A model generated the notes under the pieces. That model had not been told where the DNA came from. It made no database searches and worked only from the letters and a program-made list of their open reading frames with translations. This document shows positions 1 to 7,090 of a stretch of 64,000 nt of DNA, piece after piece. The DNA comes from DASYPP01 sp036006525 (GTDB taxonomy: Bacteria; Gemmatimonadota; Gemmatimonadetes; Gemmatimonadales; GWC2-71-9). The DNA lies in NCBI GenBank assembly GCA_036006525.1, contig DASYPP010000109.1:1-64000 (forward strand), written 5' to 3'. Made by a program: the position numbers and the translations under genes. How positions within the stretch are numbered: the first letter of the stretch is position 1; every line of letters begins with the position of its first letter.

Positions 1-12
1 TATATCGGCGAG

Positions 13-1269
13 TCAGCGCGGCGTCGAATCTGGGATAATCCGAAAGCCCTGCACTTCCCGGAGAGTACCACCCGGGCGGACGCGCAAAGAGACCACCCGG
101 CCCGACCGGCGACCGGTGACGGTGATGATCTGGTCGACAACGCTGTCACCCACTTCTCCGCGATCGCTCTTGATCAGGTAGCCGAGTCTCACAACCGAAT
201 CGGCCCCACATCTTACGTTAGTGTTGCAATCGAGCGAGCGAAAGGCGAAGCCCGAGTCCCTTTCCACCTTGGCCAACAGGAACTCAGCGTTGACGGTGTC
301 GGCCCTCGATGCGGAGGGCGGCCCGACATCCGGCACCGTTAGGAGCTCAGCATTGACGGTGTCGGCCTTCGATGCGGTTGGCGGCGCGATCGGATCCGGC
401 ACCGGTGCCTCGCACGCCAATGCGACGATCAACCCGATGCCGGCGGAGACCGAGATAATTGCGCCGCGGCGATGCCGGGGCTGAAGGGTCGCGGTCATGG
501 CAAGAATTCTCCTTTCAAGAAACGAGCGGGATCCGCCCAGCGCTGTCGCCCAGGCGAAGGGGATACGGGACATCCGTTCACCAACGGCGAGGAGCAACGT
601 CGCATAGTGGTGCGCGTCGACCCCGCGGCCCAGGACCCGCTGATCGCAATCAATCTCGACTGCGAGACGGAGCCGACGCATTGCCCACCAGATGGCGGGA
701 TTCCACGGCATGAGGACGAGCGCGACCAGCGCGGCACTGCGGAGGTACGGATCGCCCGAGCGGGCGTGTTCCGCCTCGTGCTGCAGGATGAGGGCACGGG
801 AACCCTCGTCGAGGCTGAGCGCCCACCGTGGAATGACCGTCGTGAGTCGCCGCCAGCCGATGACGGCCGGGCCGAGTTGATCGGCAACCAGTATGGAGTG
901 ACCACCGAGCGTGGCGGGGAGCCACCGGTTGCGCCGGCGCCGGAGGCTGATGGCGGTGCCGACGATGCGGGACGCCAGCAGGGTGGACGCGAGCAACCAC
1001 AGGATCAGCAGCGGGGCATCGATGGCCCGGGGGAGTTCCGGCGACTGGTCGAACCGGACGGCGCCACTTGCGTGAGGCGTCCGGGTGATGCCTGGAGAAC
1101 CGGGCCGGAAACTCAACCCTGTGGGGATCATCACGATCGCGACAATCGCGGCGAGCCAGATCCAGCGCGCTGGCTTCGCTCGCCAGCGGGCGATGCGCTC
1201 CATCAGCAACGCCATGATTCCGAGCAGCGCGCCAAGAGCCGACGCATAGAGCAGCCAGGGCGCGAGCAT
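13..1269 (-). CDS. BlaR1/MecR1-like M56 membrane metallopeptidase sensor
   Basis: Predicted integral-membrane zinc protease of the M56 (BlaR1/MecR1) family, which in known systems cleaves the partner BlaI repressor after sensing a signal. I see hydrophobic segments near residues 3-24, 36-54 and 86-108, an HEAEH zinc motif at about 164-168, a downstream EIDCDQ segment that fits the family's third ligand, and another hydrophobic segment near 270-286. The remaining C-terminal part is only about 130 residues and has no SxxK/SxN/KTG penicillin-binding sensor, so the signal is probably not a beta-lactam. It contains two copies of a PPxASxADTVNAE-like motif. The start codon overlaps the blaI-like stop (TGATG), so the pair is translationally coupled. 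Confidence 0.85.
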   Translation of the reverse strand: MLAPWLLYASALGALLGIMALLMERIARWRAKPARWIWLAAIVAIVMIPTGLSFRPGSPGITRTPHASGAVRFDQSPELPRAIDAPLLILWLLASTLLASRIVGTAISLRRRRNRWLPATLGGHSILVADQLGPAVIGWRRLTTVIPRWALSLDEGSRALILQHEAEHARSGDPYLRSAALVALVLMPWNPAIWWAMRRLRLAVEIDCDQRVLGRGVDAHHYATLLLAVGERMSRIPFAWATALGGSRSFLERRILAMTATLQPRHRRGAIISVSAGIGLIVALACEAPVPDPIAPPTASKADTVNAELLTVPDVGPPSASRADTVNAEFLLAKVERDSGFAFRSLDCNTNVRCGADSVVRLGYLIKSDRGEVGDSVVDQIITVTGRRSGRVVSLRVRPGGTLREVQGFRIIPDSTPR

Positions 1270-1640
1270 CAGTCCCCTCCCGGAAGGCGTTCGTCGATCA
1301 GCTGGCGGATGCGGCGCAGGTCCTCGTCGCTCAATCGCCGATCGCTCACCAGCTGGGTCAACAGCAATTCGGGCGCACCCTGGAACACCGTCTCCACCAG
1401 CTGTTTGAGGGCGCTCCGGCGGACCGTCTTCTCCTGGATCAGCGGGAAGTACCGATAGGCGCGGCCCTCCGCCTCGTGGCGCACCAAGCCCTTCTCTTCC
1501 ATGGTGCGAATCAGAGACAGCACGGTGGTGTAGGCGAGATCGTCGGGGAGCTGGTCGCGAACCTGGTTGACCGTCCCCGAACCGAGGTTCCAGAGGATGG
1601 TCATGATTTCGAGCTCGCGCCCGGTAAGCGTCACGTCCAT
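1269..1640 (-). CDS. BlaI/MecI/CopY-family transcriptional repressor
   Basis: A 123-aa winged-helix repressor of the BlaI/MecI family. The N-terminal half (about residues 1-75) has the family pattern of LTGRELEIM, a helix-turn-helix around YTTVLSLIRTMEEKGLV and a wing ending near RYFPL. The C-terminal half is helical and fits the dimerisation region that the partner protease would cleave. An AGGAGG ribosome-binding site lies just upstream of the ATG. It is the first gene of a two-gene operon with the M56 protease, and it most likely represses its own promoter through the two palindromes upstream. Confidence 0.92.
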   Translation of the reverse strand: MDVTLTGRELEIMTILWNLGSGTVNQVRDQLPDDLAYTTVLSLIRTMEEKGLVRHEAEGRAYRYFPLIQEKTVRRSALKQLVETVFQGAPELLLTQLVSDRRLSDEDLRRIRQLIDERLPGGD

Positions 1641-1665
1641 GGCGGGTGCCTCCTGAAGGTCGACT

Positions 1666-1681
1666 TACTAGTTGTCTAGTA
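1666..1681. promoter_or_regulatory. BlaI-type operator 1 (promoter-proximal)
   Basis: Perfect inverted repeat TACTAG-N4-CTAGTA. The layout resembles BlaI/MecI operators, which are built on TACTA/TAGTA half-sites. It touches the -10 hexamer of the promoter for the repressor gene. Confidence 0.8.
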
Positions 1682-1709
1682 GTTTACCGTCAGGAGGATA
1701 CTTTGTCAA
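1681..1709 (-). promoter_or_regulatory. Sigma-70-type promoter of the blaI/blaR1-like operon
   Basis: On the minus strand there is a perfect -35 TTGACA (1704-1709), a 17-bp spacer and a -10 TAAACT (1681-1686), about 41 bp upstream of the repressor start codon. Each end of the promoter is covered by an operator palindrome, which is the classic layout for negative autoregulation. Confidence 0.82.
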
Positions 1710-1723
1710 CTAGGCGACTAGTA
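1708..1723. promoter_or_regulatory. BlaI-type operator 2 (distal)
   Basis: AACTAG-N4-CTAGTA, with the same 6-4-6 layout as operator 1 and one mismatch in the palindrome. It overlaps the -35 hexamer. The two operator centres are 42 bp apart, about four helical turns, so repressor dimers would sit on the same face of the DNA. Confidence 0.75.
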
Positions 1724-1770
1724 GTTAGGAGCCAGGAGCCGGGGACGGGAGTTCCCGGTGCCCGGAGATT

Positions 1771-3762
1771 TCAAAACCAGTACCGCACCGACCCGTAGAC
1801 CGACCTCGGCTGGCCCGGAATCACGAACCCGCCGGCCCGGACCTCCGGATACTGGTGGTCCAGCAGGTTTCGCACGCCGACATCCACCAGCGCCTTGCCC
1901 ACCAGGATCCCGCCATTGAGGTGCAGCAGCCCATAGCTGGGCAGCTCTACCCCGGGCTCATCGAACGGGGTGTAGGGCCCCACCGCGTTGCCGCTCACTT
2001 TGAGGTGCCACATCGCCCCGACCGGGGCCAGCTCGAGCGCCGCGATGCCGACATGTCTCGCCGTGTTGAAGACCCGGGTTCCCGAGAGCGTATCACCATC
2101 TTCGGTGACCAGTTTCAGATACTTGGCGTCGTTGATGGTCCAGTCCGCGCTGAAGGTGAGCCCGGGGGTGACCTGGGCATGGATATCCGCTTCGATGCCC
2201 TGGCGCCGGCTCCTCCCGCCGTTCGACGACGAGGCGGTGATGGGATCGAAGGTCTGCTCGTCGCTGACATCCATTCGGAACAGCGCGACCGAGGCGTGGA
2301 CCTTGTGCCCGTCCAGCTTCAGTCCGGTCTCGTAGGCCCATGCGGTAATGAAGGGAAGCGAGGGGTCGTCGATCACTCCGTCGCTTTGCCGGAAGCCCCG
2401 GGAGACGTTGGCATAGAGATCGGCGATGCCGGGAACGTGGTAGAGCACGCCAATCTTGGGAGTCAGGATACTTCTGGTATCACTGGCGGCGGGGGCGCCC
2501 GCCGGCTCGGAATGGGCCCGGAGCATGTCGAACCGACCGCCCAGCGACAGCCTGAGATGATGCCCGAAGTCCGTGGTGGACTGGAGGAATAGTGCCCCGG
2601 CCACCTGGTTCGCGATGTCCGCGGTCTGCACCGAGTCGCGACTCCGCCGAGTGGTGAACCAGTTTTCATAGCTGGAGTGATCGTAGCGTCCTTCGATCCC
2701 CAGCGTAATCTCGGACCGGTCCAGCGCCCAGGTGACCGCGCTCGTGCCTCCCAGGCCGTACCGCCTGTCCTCCTCCTCGGTCTGGCTTCCGCTGCCTTCG
2801 CCCTGGCCGCCTTCCGGCGGCGTGGTGATGAACAGCTGCCAGCGGCCCTGGGTCGAGTACAGCGTGCTGCGCCAGAGGGCCGAGGTACCCAGCAGAACCC
2901 GGAGACTGGCCCGCTCCTGGGCGTGATGCTTGTACCCGCCGTCGGTCTGGTCCACCACGACGTGGTACTGCTTCTGGTTGAACTGGTCCACGGTGAGGAA
3001 CCCCGGCGAATCCCACCCCGCGCCGTACAATTCCACGCCGAAATCCGCCGTCGCATTCGGCGAGAGGCTCTGCACGATCCTGAAGTGACCCTGGCCGAGC
3101 TGCGAGCTGCTGTTGGGCCGCCAACCGTTGTCCTGCATGCCCCGGATGCCGAAGACCCCACCCGAAATACCGTGATCGTAGCCAGTGACCAGCGTTCCAT
3201 CCGCCCGCCCATAGGATCCACCCGAGAACGAGAACTGGGTGCCCGTGGTTCGCTCCAGGGTGCGCACGTTGACGACGCCCGCCAGCGCGAAGTTGCCGTA
3301 CAGCGCGCTGGCCGGTCCCTTGAAGATGTCAATCGAGCTCACCGCCGCCGGGAACAGCAGGCTCCAGTCGTTGTACCCTTCGGCGTGGCCGTTCACCGGC
3401 TCGTTGATCGGTACCCCGTCGATCCAGAGTGCGAGGTCGGTCGAGTGGTCCGAGCTGAATCCGCGCACCGAGGCATTGGACGCGAATCCCGGACCCTGTC
3501 CCTGGTCGTGAACCTCAATGCCGGTAGTCTGGCGGAGCAGGTCGTAGGCGTTGATCGCCGGGGTGCGCGCGATGACCGCCGGTGACACGCTCACGGCGGA
3601 CATCGGCTCCTCCCGCCGGGCCTGGGTGGCGGTGACGGTGACTTCCTGGATCTGGATCGGCCGGCGGTTGAGACTGTCGCCGTGCTGGTGCAGGGTGTCG
3701 GCCTGGGCCAGCAAGGACGATGGGCCCGCCAGCAAGGCGAGCACCAGCAAGCGTCGGAACAT
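1771..3762 (-). CDS. TonB-dependent outer-membrane receptor
   Basis: A 663-aa TonB-dependent receptor. It has a signal peptide (about 1-20), a short linker, then a plug domain (about 40-165) with TVTATQ, a LLRQTTGIEV segment and a DGVPINEP stretch. A beta-barrel follows and ends in the aromatic C-terminus RYWF expected of outer-membrane proteins. The substrate cannot be read from the sequence. The gene directly upstream, 66 bp away on the same strand, encodes a small His/Cys-rich exported protein, which hints at a metal such as copper or zinc. That is inference. No riboswitch or Fur box is evident in the short upstream gap. Confidence 0.9.
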   Translation of the reverse strand: MFRRLLVLALLAGPSSLLAQADTLHQHGDSLNRRPIQIQEVTVTATQARREEPMSAVSVSPAVIARTPAINAYDLLRQTTGIEVHDQGQGPGFASNASVRGFSSDHSTDLALWIDGVPINEPVNGHAEGYNDWSLLFPAAVSSIDIFKGPASALYGNFALAGVVNVRTLERTTGTQFSFSGGSYGRADGTLVTGYDHGISGGVFGIRGMQDNGWRPNSSSQLGQGHFRIVQSLSPNATADFGVELYGAGWDSPGFLTVDQFNQKQYHVVVDQTDGGYKHHAQERASLRVLLGTSALWRSTLYSTQGRWQLFITTPPEGGQGEGSGSQTEEEDRRYGLGGTSAVTWALDRSEITLGIEGRYDHSSYENWFTTRRSRDSVQTADIANQVAGALFLQSTTDFGHHLRLSLGGRFDMLRAHSEPAGAPAASDTRSILTPKIGVLYHVPGIADLYANVSRGFRQSDGVIDDPSLPFITAWAYETGLKLDGHKVHASVALFRMDVSDEQTFDPITASSSNGGRSRRQGIEADIHAQVTPGLTFSADWTINDAKYLKLVTEDGDTLSGTRVFNTARHVGIAALELAPVGAMWHLKVSGNAVGPYTPFDEPGVELPSYGLLHLNGGILVGKALVDVGVRNLLDHQYPEVRAGGFVIPGQPRSVYGSVRYWF

Positions 3763-3828
3763 GAATGATCTCCACGGGTGAAAACGCGTTTGAAATACCG
3801 GGCCGGAAATCGGCGCCGGCGCTGCGTA

Positions 3829-4176
3829 TCAGGCGAGGAGCAGGGGAGGACCTAGCGCGAGGGGGTGAAGAAAACGGGGAGAAACGGCAGCCACTGCCTT
3901 CCACCGGAAACCAGGCGCCGCCAGCCAGCTCGGCGCCGCCGGGAGAGCCAGGGAATCCGGTGAGCCATGTAAGGCGATGCCCGAGCAGGCGACCGAACAG
4001 AGGTCGCAGCAGTGCTGGGGCATGGCCGGCCGGTGCTGGTCATGCGACTGGTGGTGTCCCGCCATCACCGGCTCGGTGCAGGCGGCCGCGACCATGGCCT
4101 GCGGCCCCACCAGGATGCCGGTGAGCGCGCCGATAGCGGCGATTCGGTAGAGCCACAGAAGTGGGCGGGGGGTCAT
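3829..4176 (-). CDS. Small His/Cys-rich exported protein, function unknown
   Basis: A 115-aa protein with an N-terminal hydrophobic signal or anchor (about 8-32) followed by a cluster rich in His, Cys and Met (GHHQSHDQH, then MPQHCCDLCSVACS, about 40-66). The C-terminus ends PLALGPPLLLA. The cluster looks suited to binding a soft metal, and the gene lies directly upstream of the TonB receptor on the same strand. Small proteins of similar composition occur near metal-uptake genes, but I cannot name a family. The reading frame is short and its reality rests on composition and position. Confidence 0.6.
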   Translation of the reverse strand: MTPRPLLWLYRIAAIGALTGILVGPQAMVAAACTEPVMAGHHQSHDQHRPAMPQHCCDLCSVACSGIALHGSPDSLALPAAPSWLAAPGFRWKAVAAVSPRFLHPLALGPPLLLA

Positions 4177-4305
4177 CGTTTAGGGAATAAGGCCGGGAAG
4201 GGCGTGGCAGTCAAGCAGGCCGCCTTGGGGTGACTCCACTCACAGCCCACCATCTATTATTTCTCCATATTGCCCGCCCTCGATGGACAAAATGGAGGTA
4301 ATGTG

Positions 4306-5265
4306 ATGCGGTCCGTTGCTATCACGGTAACTCTCGTCACGTCGTTCGTTCTCGGCGGTTGCCAGCCACATGCCCAGGCTACGCCGCCTCCGGCCGAAGC
4401 ACCGGCCGCGCTGGTGGCCCTGACCGGGGCATCCGTCCTCATGGCTGTGGGGGACATCGGCAACTGCGCCACCAACGGCGATGAGCTGACGGCCGTCCTG
4501 GTCGACAGTCTCCTCAAGGCGGACAGTGCGGCCAAGGTGACTGATGCCGTCGCTACCCTCGGTGACAATGCCTACCCCGACGGTTCGGCGCGCGACTTCG
4601 TGCGTTGCTTCACGCCCTCCTGGGGTGATAGCAACAAGCGCATCATGAAACAGATCCGTCCCTCCCCGGGCAACCATGAACATCTGAGCGGCATGGCGGC
4701 GCCGTACTACGACTATTTCGGCAGCCGGGCGGGGAATCCCAAGAAGGGCTACTACAGCTACAACCTTGGCGACTGGCACATCATCACGCTCAACAGCGAA
4801 CTGTTCGTCAACCTCGGGTTCACCGAGGCCGAGCGCCAGGCGCAGCTGGACTGGCTGGATGCGGACCTCAAGGGGAACACCAAGGTCTGCACCATGGCGT
4901 ACTGGCATAATCCGCGGTGGAGCTCCGGCTGGCACGGGAGCGACCCCCGGCTCGACGTCCTCTGGCAACGGCTCTACAATGCCGGGGTAGATGTCGTCCT
5001 GAACGGCCACGACCACGAATACGAACGGTTTCTTCCCCAGTCCCCGGCCGGCGTAGTGGACTCGGCCAAGGGTATCGTGGAGTTCGTCGCGGGAACCGGC
5101 GGCGGTTTGCTCCGCGGCTTCACACGCAAGAACGACGCAAGCGCATTTCGGCTGGAGGGATACTACGGGATTCTCAGGCTGACCCTCGGTGCCTCCGAGT
5201 TTCAATGGGCGTTTCTCGATACCAGCGGGCGCATCTGGGATCCGGGGTCGGGGAAATGTCACTAA
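4306..5265 (+). CDS. Metallophosphoesterase lipoprotein (calcineurin-like fold)
   Basis: A 319-aa exported phosphoesterase. It starts at the ATG preceded by GGAGG with a 7-base gap. An in-frame TTG 36 bases upstream lacks such a site. The N-terminus is a lipoprotein signal with lipobox LGGC. Metal-binding motifs of the calcineurin-like/purple acid phosphatase fold appear in order: VGDIGNC, LGDNAYP, GNHEH, a histidine in YWHNPRW, and NGHDHEYER. It would hydrolyse phosphate esters at the envelope, but the substrate is unknown. It converges with the M28 peptidase gene across an array of AAGGACT repeats. Confidence 0.85.
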   Translation: MRSVAITVTLVTSFVLGGCQPHAQATPPPAEAPAALVALTGASVLMAVGDIGNCATNGDELTAVLVDSLLKADSAAKVTDAVATLGDNAYPDGSARDFVRCFTPSWGDSNKRIMKQIRPSPGNHEHLSGMAAPYYDYFGSRAGNPKKGYYSYNLGDWHIITLNSELFVNLGFTEAERQAQLDWLDADLKGNTKVCTMAYWHNPRWSSGWHGSDPRLDVLWQRLYNAGVDVVLNGHDHEYERFLPQSPAGVVDSAKGIVEFVAGTGGGLLRGFTRKNDASAFRLEGYYGILRLTLGASEFQWAFLDTSGRIWDPGSGKCH

Positions 5266-5357
5266 CCAAAGACTGAGGATAAAGGACTAAGGACTAAGGA
5301 CTGATAACTAAGGACTCTGGGCTGGTTAGTCCTTAGTCCTCAGCACTTAGTCCTTCC
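5266..5357. repeat. AAGGACT-unit inverted repeat between convergent genes
   Basis: The left part (about 5281-5316) iterates AAGGACT/AAGGACTAAGGACTGA, and the right part (about 5326-5356) carries the complementary AGTCCTT units. The arms can pair into an imperfect long hairpin between two convergent genes, so a bidirectional terminator is plausible. The same unit recurs near 14270, 14357, 37966, 48845 and 57010. Confidence 0.85.
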
Positions 5358-7025
5358 TTATTGGCGGCACGGCGCATTCGGATCCGGCTTCGGCTTGTCC
5401 ACCACCAGCCGGTGGTCCAGGTTCGCCACCCGTTCCGCGACATCGTGAACCAGCTGTGCGATCCGCGCCATGTGGGGAAAGTTGAGGTACTGCGGCTCGT
5501 CGGTGAGCTGGTGGTAGTCCACGTGATAGCCGGCGGAGAACTGGGTGACCGGGATGCCGAACCGGGCATACATCGCGTGGTCGCTCCGGCAGTAGCGGTT
5601 GTACGGGTGTCCGTTGGCATCGAAGCTGTAGTCCAGCTGCATCGGCTGGCTCCACCCCGCGTTGACGGCCTCGATGATGTCCCCCAGCTCGGTTGAGAGT
5701 CGCCGGGGACCGATCAGCTGGATATAGTTCGGCCCGCCCCCGGTGATGTCACTCGCCATGCCCCGTCCCACCATGTCCTGATTGAGGTAGGCGACGATCG
5801 AGTCCAGCGGCACCGCCGGGTGGGTGGTGTGCCAATTGCTGCCCAGCAGCCCGGACTCCTCGCCGGTGTGCCAGATGAACAGCAGTGTTCGCTTGGGCCG
5901 GGCTCGCGCGGTCGCGAAGGCCTCCGCGATCTCCAAGAGCGACGACGACCCGGACCCGTCGTCGTCGGCCCCGTTGAAGATGCTGTCCGGTCGAGCAGGG
6001 CGCAGTTTGCGCAGGCTGTCCACGTTCACCACCAGGCCGGCGACCCGGCTGCTGCCGTATCCCATCGCCGGCCCCTCGAGGCCACGCCGCTGCAATTCTA
6101 TGTTATAGGCCCGGACCGAGTCGTGGTCCAGCGGCTCGGCCTGCATGCCCACGTGATCGTTGTGCGCTCCCATGGCGACGACCTGTCCCTTGAGCACGGG
6201 GTCGCTTCCCGGCAGCAGGCCGATCACGTTGCGGGAACCCAGGGAGCGGGCCTTGATGGCGAGGTCGCCATGCAGAATGCGGCCCCCAGCTCCCGGAGCC
6301 AGCGAGTCCAATGGTTGGTCGAACAGCTTGGCGGCGCCCGCGCTGGACAGAACCATCACGGCCGGTATCCGGCTGCTGTCGCCATCGGCCATCATGGTCG
6401 AAGGCTGCCGCAAGGCGCGACCGAGCTGGGGTGGTGCGACATCGAGCGAGATGCTGGCGATGCCGGCCGCGTCGCGCAGCCGCGGTAGCTGTGCCAGTGC
6501 GGATACCGAGACATACTGCCGACTGCCGTTGGGACGCAGCGGCATGCTGAACACCACGACCTTGCCTCGAGCCTGTTCCGCCGTCACCATGTGGGCGGAG
6601 TCTCCCGCAACGCCACCAAATACCACCTGCATTCCATCAACCGGCCGGAAGCGGTCCGCCGGCGTCCGGATAAAGTAAGGTGCGAACTCGGTCCACGGCA
6701 CCAGCGGCGCGTCTCCGCCGCTCAATCGGGCTTCTCCGATGCTGATCTCCTTGAGCGGTAGTTCCTGGAAGTAGCTGCCCTGGTCTCCCCCCGGCACCAG
6801 CTTGAGCCGCGCCAGCTCCGATGCGATGTATGCCGTCGCGCGGGTGGCGCCCGCAGTACCGGGGCCGCGGCCCTGCATGGAGTCGTCGGCCAGGATGTAG
6901 GCCCGGGTCATGAGGTCGGCGGAATCGATCGCCGGCCGGGTCGGCTGGGGCGCATGCTTGAGCGGCTGTTCCTGGGCCGAGAGGACTCCGGAGAGCGCGA
7001 ACAGGAGGAGGGATGTGATTTTCAT
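5358..7025 (-). CDS. M28-family zinc aminopeptidase, exported
   Basis: A 555-aa exported peptidase. It has a signal peptide (about 1-17), a region resembling a PA insert around ARGKVVVFSMP, and then the M28 catalytic domain. The co-catalytic zinc ligands are visible in order: GAHNDHVG, NGADDDGSG, WHTGEESGLLGS (catalytic Glu), NQDMVGRG and RSDHAMY. Members release N-terminal amino acids in the periplasm or outside the cell, a nutrient role here. The stop codon lies at the edge of the AAGGACT repeat shared with the convergent phosphoesterase gene. Confidence 0.9.
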   Translation of the reverse strand: MKITSLLLFALSGVLSAQEQPLKHAPQPTRPAIDSADLMTRAYILADDSMQGRGPGTAGATRATAYIASELARLKLVPGGDQGSYFQELPLKEISIGEARLSGGDAPLVPWTEFAPYFIRTPADRFRPVDGMQVVFGGVAGDSAHMVTAEQARGKVVVFSMPLRPNGSRQYVSVSALAQLPRLRDAAGIASISLDVAPPQLGRALRQPSTMMADGDSSRIPAVMVLSSAGAAKLFDQPLDSLAPGAGGRILHGDLAIKARSLGSRNVIGLLPGSDPVLKGQVVAMGAHNDHVGMQAEPLDHDSVRAYNIELQRRGLEGPAMGYGSSRVAGLVVNVDSLRKLRPARPDSIFNGADDDGSGSSSLLEIAEAFATARARPKRTLLFIWHTGEESGLLGSNWHTTHPAVPLDSIVAYLNQDMVGRGMASDITGGGPNYIQLIGPRRLSTELGDIIEAVNAGWSQPMQLDYSFDANGHPYNRYCRSDHAMYARFGIPVTQFSAGYHVDYHQLTDEPQYLNFPHMARIAQLVHDVAERVANLDHRLVVDKPKPDPNAPCRQ

Positions 7026-7090
7026 GGTTGATGTTCCACGGTATGTGAGCGACGGGAGTCCTGGTGTAGGGGTGGATCTGAGATCGACCC

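Noticed and set aside
472..1458. A long open frame antisense to the BlaR1-like gene
   Set aside because: It has no recognisable motif or start signal and is a high-GC shadow of a gene with an HEAEH motif and membrane helices.
13..1640. BlaI/BlaR1-like genes as a beta-lactam resistance system
   Set aside because: The sensor lacks a penicillin-binding domain. The only beta-lactamase-like gene in the window is at 57.7-58.6 kb, not linked, and has altered SDN and Glu166 regions.
3763..3828. Cobalamin riboswitch upstream of the TonB receptor
   Set aside because: The gap is only 66 bp, too short for the aptamer, and no conserved B12-box sequence is seen.
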